Of a DNA stretch of 64,000 nt, positions 46,540 to 60,061 are shown piece by piece. Positions within the stretch are counted from its first letter, which is position 1. Each line of letters starts with the position of its first letter. A program made the position numbers and the translations under genes. Origin of the DNA: Elephas maximus indicus (Eukaryota > Chordata > Mammalia > Proboscidea > Elephantidae); NCBI RefSeq assembly GCF_024166365.1, contig NC_064819.1, forward strand, positions 2,306,501 through 2,370,500, read 5' to 3'. The notes under the pieces were generated by a model. It was not told where the DNA came from and did no database searches. It saw only the letters and a list, made by a program, of their open reading frames with translations.

Positions 46540-46950
46540 TCGGCGGACAGGGGATAGGGGAAAGCAGCTTCACCGAGCTTCCAGCAGGAGACAGAGCAAC
46601 TGATAACCAGCGTTACACACTTTCCCACCCCCTATCCTCTCCCCGCTACCCTACCTTCGAGCTTCCTGGCTAGCTGCACTGGCTTGGCCAGCCAAGAAGT
46701 GTAGTGTCTGTGCCACTTGGATTTGCCCCACCCACATCAGAGATCCGTGCACTTGGAGTAGGGGAAAGCAGCTTCATGAAGCTCTCAGCAGGAGACAGAG
46801 CACCTGGTAATGAGCAATATACACTTTCCTAACCACCACCCTTCTTCCCCTCCCGCTTTGGCCTCCTCTGCTTGCCATCAGCTGTAGTCTCTTGGCTAGG
46901 AGGCAGCTGCTTCCCGCAAGGCCGCTTGGATTTGCCCCACCAGTTGAGTC
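46540..46950 (+). repeat. Two tandem ~205-bp units in the L1 5' UTR
   Basis: 'aaagcagcttca' recurs at 46561 and 46765, and 'ttggatttgccccacc' recurs at 46717 and 46926, giving spacings of 204 and 209 bp. The sequence between them is related but diverged. This resembles the repeated promoter monomers known from some rodent L1s. Confidence 0.75.
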
Positions 46951-48366
46951 CTTGAACTGGTGTTGCTTCTTTCCATCTCTTTTGGTTTCTTCTGTGCTTC
47001 CCACCACCTCCCCCTCCTTTCTCTTGAATACCTGGCTCCACATGCTATCTTTACTTCTTGAAAGGCTGTGAAGCCTGGCTTGACTGGGGATCCACTCCCC
47101 CAGCCCCCAATACCAGGCTGGTGGGATCCCTGGGGCTTTTGCTTTTGTTTTTTTGCTTTGTTGTTTGTTTGTTTTCTTTTTCTTTTCATGGCTGAGAAGC
47201 CCCTTCGAGCCCAGCTGCACTGCATGGTTTAAGGCTGGATCCCTGAGGGCATTTCTTTTTTATCATTCTTTTTTTTCTTTCTCTCTCTCTCTTTTTCCTT
47301 TTCTTTCTTCATTTCTCAGTTCTCACCTGTCTATACTTAACTTTTTCCTGTCTCCTGAATACCTGGTGCTGTGTGACATCTATAATGTGCAGCCTGGAAG
47401 ACTTCCCCTGTCTTTGTGACTGCACCCGTGGGACCCCCTGGAGGCTTTTCTTTCCTTTTTTTTTTTTTTCTCCAAATTTTTATCTAGATGTTTTTTCCCT
47501 TTTGCGTTTCTTCGTTTCTGTTTCTCATCTCTCCACTCCAATGGCAAGTTCCCTTTGTACTCTTTTTTTCCCTCTGTTTTTTTTTTTTTTTGTTTATTTG
47601 TTTTTTGGCCCCATTTCTCTCTCCTTTTCCCATACCTATATTACTTCCACTCATCACAACCTCCCTCCTCTTTTCTGCCTACCTGCACCATGCACTGAAC
47701 ATCATACCTCCAAGCAGCACAGGCATGGCCTACGAGAACCTCCCCAGCACTGATTCCTGGCCTGCCCTGTCAGCTGTAGTATGTGACACAAACAACCCAT
47801 CCCAGCCCCTCTCCTTCAACTGGACCGACCCTGCTGCACCATAGCTGAATGACTGGCCCCATCCATTGGAGGAGGTGAGAAATATCGCGACTACAAACAA
47901 TCAAACAACAAAAAACACACAGCCCACCTGCTCAGACATAACCAAATAAAACAACAAAAAACAGAATGAAACAAACAAATCTACAATTAAGAAACAAAGA
48001 AAATAACTACTGAATGTCCCAAAGACAGCAAACGATATCAAAAAGTATTTAAAAAAAAAAACAGTACAGGATGATTCCAGTAGGCATCCAAAATAAAACA
48101 TCGGATAACTTTCCAGTAGAAGAAAAGGCATTAGAACTACCTGATAGGGAATTCAAATCTCAAATACTCAGAGTTATCCAACAGTTGAGTCAAAAAGCAG
48201 ATAAAAATGAGGAAAAAATAGACAAATTCATGGAAAATGCAGATGAAAAATGGAAGAATTCAGGAAAATAATACAGGAACAAAAGGCCAAAATAAATTCA
48301 CAACTAGAAATCATACATAAACAACAATTAGAAATACAAAAGATAAACAATAAGATTCCGGAAATG

Positions 48367-48894
48367 TACAAGGGAAAGATCAGTCTAAAGGACTAACAGA
48401 CCACCATCTACCACAGGCTCCACCAAACTGAGTCCAGTAAAACTAGATGGTGCCGGGCTACCACCACGGACTGCCCTGACAGGGATCACAATAGAGGGTC
48501 CTGGACAGAGCTGGAGAAAAATGTAGAACAAAGTTTTAACCTACAAAGAAAGAGCAGACTTGCTGGCCTTACAGAGACTGGAGAAACCCTGAGAGCATGG
48601 TCCTGGACACCCTTTCAGCTCAGTAATCAGGTCATTGCTTAAGTTCATCCTTCGGCTAAAGACTGAACAGACCCATGGAACAAAACAAGACTAAAACGGT
48701 GCACCAGCCCTGGAGCAGGCACTGGAAGGCAGGAGGGAACAGGAAAGCTGGTATCAGAGAACCCAGGTTTGAGAGGGGAAAGTGCTGACATGTTGTCAGG
48801 TTGTTAACCAATGTCAAAGAACAATGTGTGTACTAAGTGTTTGATGAGAAACTAGTTTGTTCTGTAAACCTTCATCTAAATTACAATTTAAAAA
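48367..48894 (+). mobile_element. 5'-truncated L1 tail inserted in the ORF1 region of another L1
   Basis: About 530 bp of L1 3' UTR ('gatcagtctaaaggactaac' to 'accttcatctaaattacaat') interrupt ORF1-coding sequence. Nearly matching flanks, AAGATTCCGGAAATG (48352-48366) and AAGATTTCAGGAATG (48895-48909), look like the target-site duplication. Confidence 0.85.
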
Positions 48895-51888
48895 AAGATT
48901 TCAGGAATGGACAGTGTCATAGAAGGGCTAAGGAGCAGGTTTGAAATGATGGGAGTCAGGATCAGCGAAATTGAAGACAAACACATGGATACAACTCTGA
49001 GGAAAAATCAGAAAAAAGAACAAAGAAAAATGAGGAACTCCTGAGAATTATGTGAGATGCAATCAAAGGAAATATTTGTGAGTGATCAGAGTTCCAGAAC
49101 AGGAGAGAAAACCGAAAACACAGAAAGGATAATTGAAGAATTGCTGAAAGAAAAATTCTGTAATATCATCAATGATGAAAACCTTACCATCCAAGAAGCT
49201 CAGTGAAAACCATATAGGATAGACCCCAAAAGAAAAACAGCAAGGCATATCATGATCACACTTGCTAAAACCAAAGACAAAGAAAAAATCCTGAGAGCAG
49301 CTCGCAAAAAAACAAAAACTCACACACAGAGGAGAAACAATAAGACTAAGCTCTGATTATCTGGCAGAAACCATGCAGGCAAGAGGGCAATAGGATGACA
49401 TATAAAAAACCGTGAAAGAAAAATACTGCCAGCCACAAATAATATATCCTGAAAAACTTTCATTCAAATATGATGGTGAAATTAGGACATTTCCAGATAA
49501 ACCGAAATTAAGAGCATATGTAAAAACCAAACCGAACCTACAAGAATTATTAAAGGAAGCCTTGGTCTGAGAACAAACCTCACATGACAGCCTGAAGCTA
49601 GCATACAAGATTGTACCAGCCAGATACCAACCTAAGAAATGAACTCTCAAGGACTATCCAAAACCAAAAGAATTACAACAGGGAACCAGAGAGGTTAATC
49701 TGTAATCGACAACAATGTCAGAACAATAAAAGAGGGAATAAATGTTGTAGGTACAGAACTTTCTAATGGAGAGGAAGGCAAGGTGATACCAAGTAATAAT
49801 ACAATGGTTTAAACCTAGGAAGATAAGGGTAAATTTCAAGGTAACCACAAAGAAAGTTAAACCTACTCATCAAAGTAAAGAAGAAAAACATAAAGTCTCA
49901 ATAAAAACATTTACGGAAACAAAATAAATGAGAAAGAAATCCACAAACAGAAGGAACTCAGCACAGGAGAGTAAGAGGAACCAAGAAAATGTTAGCACCA
50001 CAAAAAAAAAAGCACTACAAAATGACAAAAATAAACACATACCTATTAATAATTACACTGAATGTAAATGGCCTAAATACCCTCATAAACAGACACAGAC
50101 TGACAGAATGGCTTAAAAAACAGGATCCATCAATATGCTGTCTACAAGAGACACACCTTAGAAACAGAGATGCAAATTTATTAAAAATCAAAGGATGGAA
50201 AATATATATATCAAGCAAATAACTACCAAAAAGAGCAGGAATGGCAATACTAATCTCAGATAAAATAGACTTTAAAACAAAATCCACCATAAAAGACAAA
50301 GAAGGGCACTATATAATGATTAAAGGGACAATACATCATGAAAACAACCATAATAAACATCTATGCACCCAGTGACAGGGCTCCAAAACACATAAAACAA
50401 ACTCTAATGGCACTGAAAACAGAGACTGACAGTTACACGATAATAGTAGGAGACTTCAACACACCACTCTCGATAAAGGAAAGAACATCCAGAAAGAAAC
50501 TCAAAGAAGATACAGAAGAGCTAAAGAGCATAATCTGCCAACTTGACCTCATAGACATATATAGATCACTCTACCCAACAGCTGCGCAAAGTACACATTC
50601 TTTTCTTTTTCCAACACACATAGAACGTTCTCCAAAATAGACCACATCTTAGACCACAGAGCAACCCTCAACAAAATCCAAAACATTGAGATAATACAAA
50701 GTATCTTCACAATGTCATCAAAGCAGAAATTAATATCAGGAAGAGCAAGGAAAAAAAATCAATTGCATAGAAACTGAATAACACCCTGCTTTAAAAACCC
50801 CCGGGTAATAGAAGAAATCAAGAATTCCTAGAATTAGATGAGAATGAAAACACATCATACCAAAACCCTTGGGATACAGCAAAGGCAGTCCTCAGAGGTC
50901 AATTCATAGCAATAGATGCATACATCAAAAAAGAAAGAGGGAAGATAAAAACATTAGCTACACAACCTGAACAAATAGAGAAAGAACAGCAAAAGAAGCC
51001 CACAGCACCAGAAGAAAGGAAATAATAAAGATCAAAGCAGAAATAAATGAAATAGAGAATAGAAAAACAATAGAAAGAATCAACAAACAAGAAAGAATCA
51101 ACCAAAAGTTGGCTCTTCGAAAGGATCAACAAAATCAACAAACCACCAGCCAAATTGACAAAAGAAAAACACGAGAGGAAGAAAATAACCCAAATAAGAA
51201 ATGAAATGGGGGACATTGCAACAGACCCAACTGAAATAAAAAGGATCATAACAGAGTACTATGAAAAACTATACTCCAACAAATTTGAAAACCTAGAGGA
51301 AATGGACAAATTTATAGAAACACACCGCTTACCCAAACTAACACAAAATGATGCTGAAAATCTGAACAGACCCATAACAAGAGAAGAGATTGAAGAGGTA
51401 ATAAAAAAAAAATTCCAATAAAAAAGAAGCCCTGGCCCAGATGGCTTCACTGGAGAATTCTACCAAACGTCCAGAGAAGAGTTTATGCCAGTACTACTCA
51501 AACTATTTCAAAACATAGAAAAGGAAGTGATACTTCTGAATTCATTCTATGAAGCCAGTGTAACCCTGATACCAAAACCAGGCAAAGACACAACAAAAAA
51601 AGAAAATTACAGACCAATACTTCTCATGAATATAGATGCAAAAGTTCTCAACAAAATTCTAGCCAATAGAATTCAGCATCATATCAAAAAATAACACACC
51701 ACGACCAAGTAGGATTCATACCAGGTATGCGAGGATGGTTCAACATTAGAAAAGCAATCAACGTAATCTACTACATAAGTAAAAGGATCACATGATCATC
51801 TCAATCGATGCAGAAAAGGCTTTTGACAAAGTCCAACATCCATTCCTGATTAAAAAAAAAAAACTCTCAATAAAATAGGCATAGAAGG

Positions 51889-52344
<456 letters not shown>

Positions 52345-55300
52345 ATAGGCATAGAAGGGAAATACCTCAACATAATAAAGGGCATCTATTTTATACAAAG
52401 CCAACAGCTAACATCATTCTTAATGGAGAGAAGCTGAAAACATTCCCCTTGAGAACAGCAACAAGACAAGGATGACCTTTATCACCACTTCTATTTAAAA
52501 AAAAAGTTTGTTTTTTTTTTTTTTTTTTAATTTAACATGGTGCTAGAAGTCCTAGCTAAAACAATAAGGCAAAAAACAGAAATAAAGGGCATTCAAATTG
52601 GTGATGAAGAAGATAACCTGTCCCTATTTGCAGATGATATGATATTATACATAGAAAACCCAAAAGACTCCACAAGAAAACTACTGGAACTAAAAAATTC
52701 AGCAGTCTAGCAGAATACAAGATAAACATACAAAAATCAGTTGGATTCCTATATATGAATAAAGAGAACAAGGAAAAAGAAATCAGGAAAACAATACCAT
52801 TTATAATAGCTTCTAAAAAAATAAAATACTTGGGAATAAATCTAACCAGGGATGTAAAAGACCTATACAAAGAAAACTATAAAACACTACTGCAAGAAAA
52901 CAAAAGAGATCTACACAAATGGAAAAATTTACCATGCTCACGAATAGGTAGACTCAACATTGTGAAAACGAAAATTCTATCCCAAGTGATTTACAGATAC
53001 AATGCAATACTGGTTCAAATACCAAAAACATTCTTTAAAGAGGTGGAAAAACTTGTCATTAACTTTATATGGAAAGGGAAGAAGCCCCAGATAAGTAAAG
53101 CACTATTGAAGAAGGAAAATAAAGTAGGAGGACCTTCACTACCTGACCTCAAAACCTGCTACACAGCTACGGTAGTCAAACCAGCCTGGTACAGGTACAA
53201 CGACAGACGCATTGACCAATGGAACAGAATTGAGAACCCAGATGTAAATCCATCCACGTACGGTCACCTGAACTTCGACAAGGGCCCAACTCCATAAAAC
53301 TGTGAAAAGACAGTATTTTAACAAATGGTGCTGGCAAAACTGCATGTCCATCTGCAAAAAAAATGACACAGGACCCATACCTCACGACATACACAAAAAC
53401 TAACTCAGAATGGATCAAAGACCTAAATGTAAAGCCAAAAACCATGAAGTTCACAGAAGAAAAAATAAGATCAATGCTACAGGCCCTAATACACGGCATT
53501 AACAGGATACAAACAACAACCAATAACACACCAGCTCCAGAGGATAAGCTAGATAACTGGGATCTTCTAAAAATTAAACGCTTATGCTCAACAAAAGACT
53601 TCACCAAAAGAGTAAAAAGAGAGCCTACAGACTGGGGGAAAAATATTGGCTATTACAAATCAGACAAAGGCCTAATCTCTAAAATCCACAAGAAAATCCA
53701 ACACCTCTACAACAAAAAGAAAAATAATCCATTTTTAAACATGGGCAAATGATACGAACAGACACTTCACCAGAGAAGACATTCAAGTGGCCAACAGACA
53801 CATGAGGAAATGCTCACGATCCCTAGCCATTAGGGAAATTCAAATCAAAACCAAAATGGCACGGATCAATAAAACAGGAAATAACAAATGTTGGAAAGGC
53901 TGCAGGGAGATTGGAACTCCTATGCACTGCTGGTGGGAAAGCAAAATGACACAACCATTTTGGAAAATTATATGGCGCTGCCATAGAAAGCTAAAAATAG
54001 AAATACCATATGATCCAGCAATCCCACTCCTAGGAATATATCCTAGAGAAATAAGAGTCGTCACAAGAATAGACATACGCACACCCAAGTTCATTGCAGC
54101 ATTGTTCACAGTAGCAAAAAGATGGAAGCAATTTAGATGCCCATCAACAGATGAATGGATAACAAACTGGTACGTACACACAAAGGAGTGTTACACAATG
54201 CTAAAGAACAACGATGAATCTGTGAACTATCTCATAACATGGCTGAATCTAGAGGGCATTATGCTGAGTGAAATAAGTCAGTCGCAAAAGGACAAATATT
54301 GTATGAGGCCTCTACAATAAAAATTCATGAAAAGGTCTACACACAAAAAGAAACAATCTTTGATGGTTACGAGGGAGGGAAGGGGTGGGGATGGAAAAAC
54401 ACTTAATAAGTGGAAACTTTGGTGAAGGGTAAGACAGTACGCAATACTGGGGAAGCCAGCACAACCTGTACATGGCAAGGTCATGGTAGCTCCACAGATA
54501 CATCCAAACTCCCTGAAGGACCGAATTGCTGGGCTGAGGGCTGTGGGGACCATGGTCTCAGGGAACATCTTGCTTAATTGGCATACATAGTTTATAAAGA
54601 ATATGGTCTACATTCTACTTTGGTGAGCAACATCTGGGGTCTTAAAAGCCTGCGAGTGGCCATCTAGGACACTCCACTAGTCTTACCCCTTTGGGAGCAA
54701 GAAAGAATGAAGAAAACTAAAGATACAACGGAAAGATTAGTCCAAAGGATTAATGGCCACATCTACCACAGGCTCCACCAGACTGAGTCCAGTAAAACTA
54801 GATGGTGCCTGGTTACCACTGCTGACTGCTCTGACAGGGATCACAAGAGAGGGTCCTGGACAGAGCTGGAGAAAACTGTAGAACAAAATTCTAACTCACA
54901 AAGAGTAGACTTGCTGGCCTGACAGAGACTGGAGAAACCCTGAGAGTACGGCCCCTGGACATCCTTTTAGCTCAGTAATGAGGTCGCTCCTGAGGTTCAC
55001 CCTTCAGCCAAAGATTGAATAGGCCCCTGTAACAATACAAGACTAAAGGGGTGAACCAGCCCTGGGGCAGGGACTGGAAGGCAGGAGGAAACCGGAAAGC
55101 TGATAATAGGGAACCCAGGGTTGAGAAGGGAGAGTGTTGACATGTCATGGGGTTGTTAACCAGTGTCATAGAACAATGTGTGTACTGTTTGATGAGAAAC
55201 TAGTTTGTTCTGTAAACCTTCATCTAAAAAGCACAATAAAAAAGAAAGAAAGAAAGAAACCAAATGATGTATTGCATTGGGCAAATCTGCTGCAAAAGAC

Positions 55301-55808
55301 CTCTGTAAAATATTTAAAAACAAAGATTTTACCTTGAGGACTAAAGTGTGCCTGATCTAAGCCATGGTATTTTCAATCTCCTCATACGCATAGGAAACTG
55401 GCAACAAATAAGGAAGACCAAGTAATAATAGATACATTGGAATTATGGTGTTGGCGAAGAATATTGAATATACCACGGACTGCCAGAAGAACAAACAAAT
55501 CTGTCTTGGAAAAAGTACAGCCAGAGTGCTCCTTAGAAGTGAGGATGGTGAGACTTTGTCTCACATACTTTGGACATGTTATCAAGTGGGACGAGTCCCT
55601 GGAGAAGGACATCACACTTTATAAAGTGGACAGTCATCAGAAAAGAGGAAGACCTTCAAAAAGATGGATTGACACAGTAGCTCCAACAATGGACTCAAAC
55701 ATGACAATGATTGTGAGGATGGCGCAGGGCTGGGTGGTGTTTCATTCTATTGTACATGGGGTCACTATGAGTCAGAACCAGCTCAATGGCATCTAATGAC
55801 AACAAAGT

Positions 55809-56850
55809 TAGGATAAAGGCTTGATGGAAGGATTATAGCTCCCTTCAAATACCTACAAGGCTGTCATGTGGCAGGATTAGGTTTATTCCTACAGCTCCAG
55901 AGGGCAGAACTGGCAGCAGTGAGTGGAAGAGAGGCTGATTTCAACGTGGAATGTGAAATCTCTTTCTAATAACGATAGTAAAAGAACGAGCTTTATCTTC
56001 AAAAGAATGGGCTGTCTCCTGAAAGAGTTCGTTCCTCATCTCTCGTAATGTTTAAAAAGGACTCCATGATCTTATATTTCCAGAGAGTTCTTGAGCTAAC
56101 CAGGCCAGCTAACTTTGAAGGGCTTCATAAACACCAACCTTATGAAATTTTGTTAAATTTAGAAGAGAGACATAGACTTTTTAATACAACAGTTTAAAAT
56201 CATTCAAATTCCGATTGGAAATTATTACATTGTTTCCAAAAATCAGTGTGATCAGTTTTAAACTCTATCCCAGAGTTTCTGTGAATTAATATTCCTGGAA
56301 CTTCTTGCCCTTATGTCCACACATTTGCAAAAACATTAAAAAAAAAACGGAAAATTGCCCTAATAAGGAGTAGTCTAGGTCCATCTTCCATAGCATTGTT
56401 TTCCGAGGGCAGGGTTATAAAACTATACACTGAATGCATTGCACTCATTCGGGGCATTTTAATAAGTTGTGAGAATTGAATAAGGTAAAAAAGTAGAAAA
56501 AAAACTTCCCTGTAAGTGGTAAATTACATTAAAATTAGCGTTTTAATCCGTAAGCTTATATTTTTGAGCAATATCTTTTTCTTCTTTGTGACTTCTTTTT
56601 TAATATTCAGGTTGAACCAACTATATTCTTTTCTGGTTTACAAATAACATGAAGCTGAATTAAAATAGTGAGTCCTCTTCTGCACCTCAGTTGTGATTGT
56701 TTGATGTTCTCCAAAGACTTGGGATGGATGGATCATCTTCCCGCCCCCATCTTTATCTTCCTCTTTATGCATTTAAATCTAATCCTTTAACTTTGCATAC
56801 TTTTTTTTTTTTAAAGGGGCTGTGTTTTTGGCCTTTTGAAAAACAATGCA
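55809..56850. other. Intergenic sequence upstream of SIDT1
   Basis: A/T-rich sequence with no recognised repeat or gene. Short open frames lack any similarity I can name. Confidence 0.45.
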
Positions 56851-57379
56851 GTATCCTGAGGATTGTCCCAGGATGTGGGAAGAAGTCATTGTGGAGTTCA
56901 AGCAGCCAACAGGCTGCTGCGAAGAGAAATGCCCCCTGCAGAAATCCAGCTACTCTCAGTCGTTTCGACAACTTCCGGGACCAGATTTGAGGCGGTGTTC
57001 GAAATTGTTTTCTTTACCGTATCTATTTTTTTTTTTAATTGCTGTACATATTTACATAGCAGCGAGGGAGAGAGAAAGCGATGACGTGACACTCTCCCTG
57101 GAGAACAAGAGATGACCAGGAAATGAAACAGGTGTTTGGAAAGGGTTACTTTTAGAGAAAGAGACTTGAGAGTAACCATCCTTCAGAAGGTCAGGAAGTC
57201 AGGCAACCTCTTTGAGGCCAGGCTCCGTCGCTTTCTATTTCTCCTGCAGCCAGGGTGCACGTTTCTTTGAAACTGAATTTCCTGCTCGATGGCTGGTCAG
57301 AGAGACTCTTGGAGACTCGTGGATATTTCTTTTTAATGTCTCCAATGCTTTCTCTCTCTCTTTTTTTTTTTAAAATTGA

Positions 57380-58130
57380 GATTCAGAGGATACAGATTGG
57401 TGGTAATTCTGGCCGGGTAAGTGGGGGACTCTCGGCGATGAGAAAGGGAGAAGCAAGCAGACTTGAAAGGCCGAGAGGAAAGCAGCAGCCCGCCGCCCCC
57501 GCATCCCACGCCCCCCTGGTTCCCTGCCCGTGATCTCTCTCAGAGACCCCCGGCGGCAGCATGAATATTGGATCTGCTCTTCGCCAGCGCGTTGCCAGCA
57601 CTCCCGGCGGGGCGAGCTAGGCATTGCCAGCGCGGCGCTCAAACCTGCGCCCGCGCCTGCAGCGGCAGGGGCTTTGGAAGCCGGGCCCGAACCTGCGCCC
57701 GCGCCGGCGCCGGCACCTGCACCTGAACCTGCGCCCGCACCTGCAGGGGCTTTGGAAGCACCATCCCTGCCCTTGCGCTCTGCCCGGCGGCTCGGCTGCG
57801 TGGCGGCTGCTTTGCCCACCATGCTCGACTGCGCGCGGCTGGCGCTGCTGTGCGCGCTGCCCGGGCTCCTGCTGGCGGTGGCGCTCGGGCAGCCCGCGCA
57901 ACCCGCTGCGCAGTCCCTCGCGCCCCGCCGAGCCCGGGGAGACCCAGCCAGGGGCGCCGACTTCGACCGCGTCTACAGCGGAGTGGTGAGCCTCAGCACC
58001 GAGAACATCTACTCCTTCAACTACACCAGCCAGCCCGGCCAGGTAAGACACTCGCGCCCCTCGCTCGACTCCCAGGAACTTGCCAGATCTCAGAGCCCCG
58101 TCGCTGGCTTGGGTCTCCCTGAGGCTCGAC
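57380..58130 (+). promoter_or_regulatory. SIDT1: CpG island and promoter region of SIDT1
   Basis: Base composition changes sharply from A/T-rich with T-tracts (57360-57372) to very GC-rich and CpG-rich around SIDT1 exon 1. No TATA box is visible in a convincing position. Two copies of a 'ggggctttggaagc' block with GCGCC-rich sequence (57667-57680 and 57747-57760) form a short direct repeat in the 5' leader. The start site is not resolved. Confidence 0.75.
57821..58042 (+). CDS. SIDT1: SIDT1 exon 1 coding part
   Basis: SIDT1 is a multi-pass membrane protein of the SID-1 family, linked to double-stranded RNA and cholesterol transport. The exon encodes 74 residues in phase 0, starting MLDCARLALLCALPG and ending FNYTSQPGQ. 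Residues 1-23 form a signal peptide with a leucine/alanine core. A variable proline and arginine-rich stretch follows (25-44), then the conserved start of the extracellular domain, ADFDRVYSGVVSLSTENIYS, with the N-glycosylation-type NYT near residue 67. The start was chosen because it matches the family start, gives an N-terminal signal peptide and has a good Kozak context (GCCCACCATGC). The donor is CAG followed by GTAAGA. The same frame is open for 97 codons upstream, from an ATG at 57530. Remaining exons are outside the window. Confidence 0.96.
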
Positions 58131-59934
58131 TCGGGGAGACCTCGGGGACCACGGGACCCTTTATTCTTGAAAGCAATAACTGCCCTGTCCGTCCGAGGTG
58201 CCGTACCCTCCGGCAGCGGCCTCGGGGACAGCTCCGCTTCATCTCGCGCCTTCCCTGGCCTGGCCTCTGGCATTTTGGGGGCTTTGCAGAGGCACTGCTT
58301 GCCGCACCGTCTTCGGTTCCGGGCCCCTTGCTGGGCCTTCTTCTAGGAAAGTCACAAATTCTAGGATGGGGTGGGGGAGAGAATCACACCTCTGTCCCTA
58401 ATCCTTGCTGGGAAAGAACCTCGTTTCATTCGGATCCGTTCAGTCAGGCCCTTTCCATTTCATAACGCGTGCGACGGGAGAGCTACTAAGAATCTAAAAT
58501 GGAAATCGTGTGAGAGCCGACGCATGCTGCGGAACCGCGATGTATTCAACAGTCACTTCATGGGCTTCTGTACCACTGTCGCACGTATGTGCTGCAGAGA
58601 CGCCAGAAGACGTTGGGACTGCAACCGTTAGCTGATCTACGAAGGTTTCAGTTTTAGATGCCTCAGTTCTAGATGAGAGTGGATTAATTGTGTAAAAGTT
58701 TTGGACCTATTTCTGAAAAGAGTTGAGAGGAGACGAAGCAAAGTGGGTTCCAGTAACTACCCCTTTGACGTATATGTTCTACTTATATAATGCAAGAAAA
58801 TGCATAGAGTAATCTTTTTTCTTCTAATGGGATACCCCTGGGTTACAGAAAGAAAATTCTCTACTGTGCTTCCCCGTGAATCTTCTTGCTGCATAAGTGT
58901 GTATGTTATCCCTTACTGTGCCAATGTTCCCTACTCCCTCAGGAAATCCCAAACCAGATGATTGCGATACTGCTGTGTGCCTGCCTCTCTGACTCACTCA
59001 GATGTCCTCAGAAACCTCATAGCTTCCAATGAGGAGGGCTTGTGTTGAGCCAGAGAGACCAATGAGCCATCACCACCCCCCCACCCCCAAACCTCCCAGC
59101 TATGTGGTTCTGAAGAAGTGTTCTGAGCATTCCTGGCTCCAGTCTGGCACTGGATCCTGAGGAGCTGTCACCATGGCAGCACAGCCCTCACCCTGTCCTG
59201 TCTTCTGCTCACCTTCAGGGTCTGTGTCCCAAAGTGAGCAGAGTGGCCACCTGCAGAGCCATTCCATCACAGACAAGTGGGACAAGGGCCAGTCTTATTC
59301 CCCAAGCCCATGTAACTGACCTCTCCCTGTCCCTTGTTGGGGATAGACCAGATGGCTGAGCCCAGTTCACATTACACGAGATGTGTTCCTGGCACTGTGG
59401 TTGGCTCAGAACAGATGAGATTCTGAAAATCCCCATGATGTCTGAGATGTATGGTCAGGAAACTGAAATTATGTGTGCCAAGTAGGTCCTGACATCAGTG
59501 TTTGGTAGTTCTTCGCTTTCGCTTAGAGATACACTGCTTTTTCAGCGTTGCTTCGGCTTTTCTCCTTAGTATTCAGTAATTTCCTCCACCGCAACATAGA
59601 TCGCACTGATTGCAGTTGGGGTCACCTGCGTGACTTTCGTAGTGAATGATGCTATATGAGTCATGTTCATCTCTGTACCCCAGCACCTGGCACAGTGCTT
59701 GGCACATCAGAGATTTATAGATTTTTTTTTAATGAATAAATAAGTGAGGAGAGGGTCAAACAATCTTTAAGCTGAGGCTAAATAAAGTAAAATAAATACT
59801 GTTTTCAATTTCCTAGGCTGGGAAAAGGTGAGATTATTGTCATTTTTCATAAAAACAAGATTTTAAAAAATTGTTTGGAGATTATGGCCTTTCTTTGGTG
59901 TAAAAGTTTTAGACCTTTTTTTTCCCCCATGAAC

Positions 59935-60060
59935 ACAGCATGTCTCCTTATTTACTTATGATACCCTTTGATTTCTTTCGTCAGCATTTTGTAGTTTTCA
60001 ACATACAAGTCCTGTACATGTTTTGTCAGGTTTACATCCAAGCACTCTGTATTTTCTTTT
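59935..60060 (-). mobile_element. Old L1 ORF2 fragment, minus strand
   Basis: 'cagcattttgtagttttcaa' and 'gtcaggtttacatccaagca' read as diverged L1 ORF2 in reverse, into which the next L1 seems to have inserted. Confidence 0.6.
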
Positions 60061-60061
60061 T

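Noticed and set aside
56697-57115. Upstream coding exon of SIDT1 from open frames of about 90 codons
   Set aside because: No similarity to SIDT1 or another family, no convincing splice sites in frame, and the frames contain T-tract-encoded phenylalanine runs.
57617-58273. 218-codon open frame antisense to SIDT1 exon 1
   Set aside because: It is the complement of a GC-rich coding exon and leader with few stops, and shows no family resemblance.
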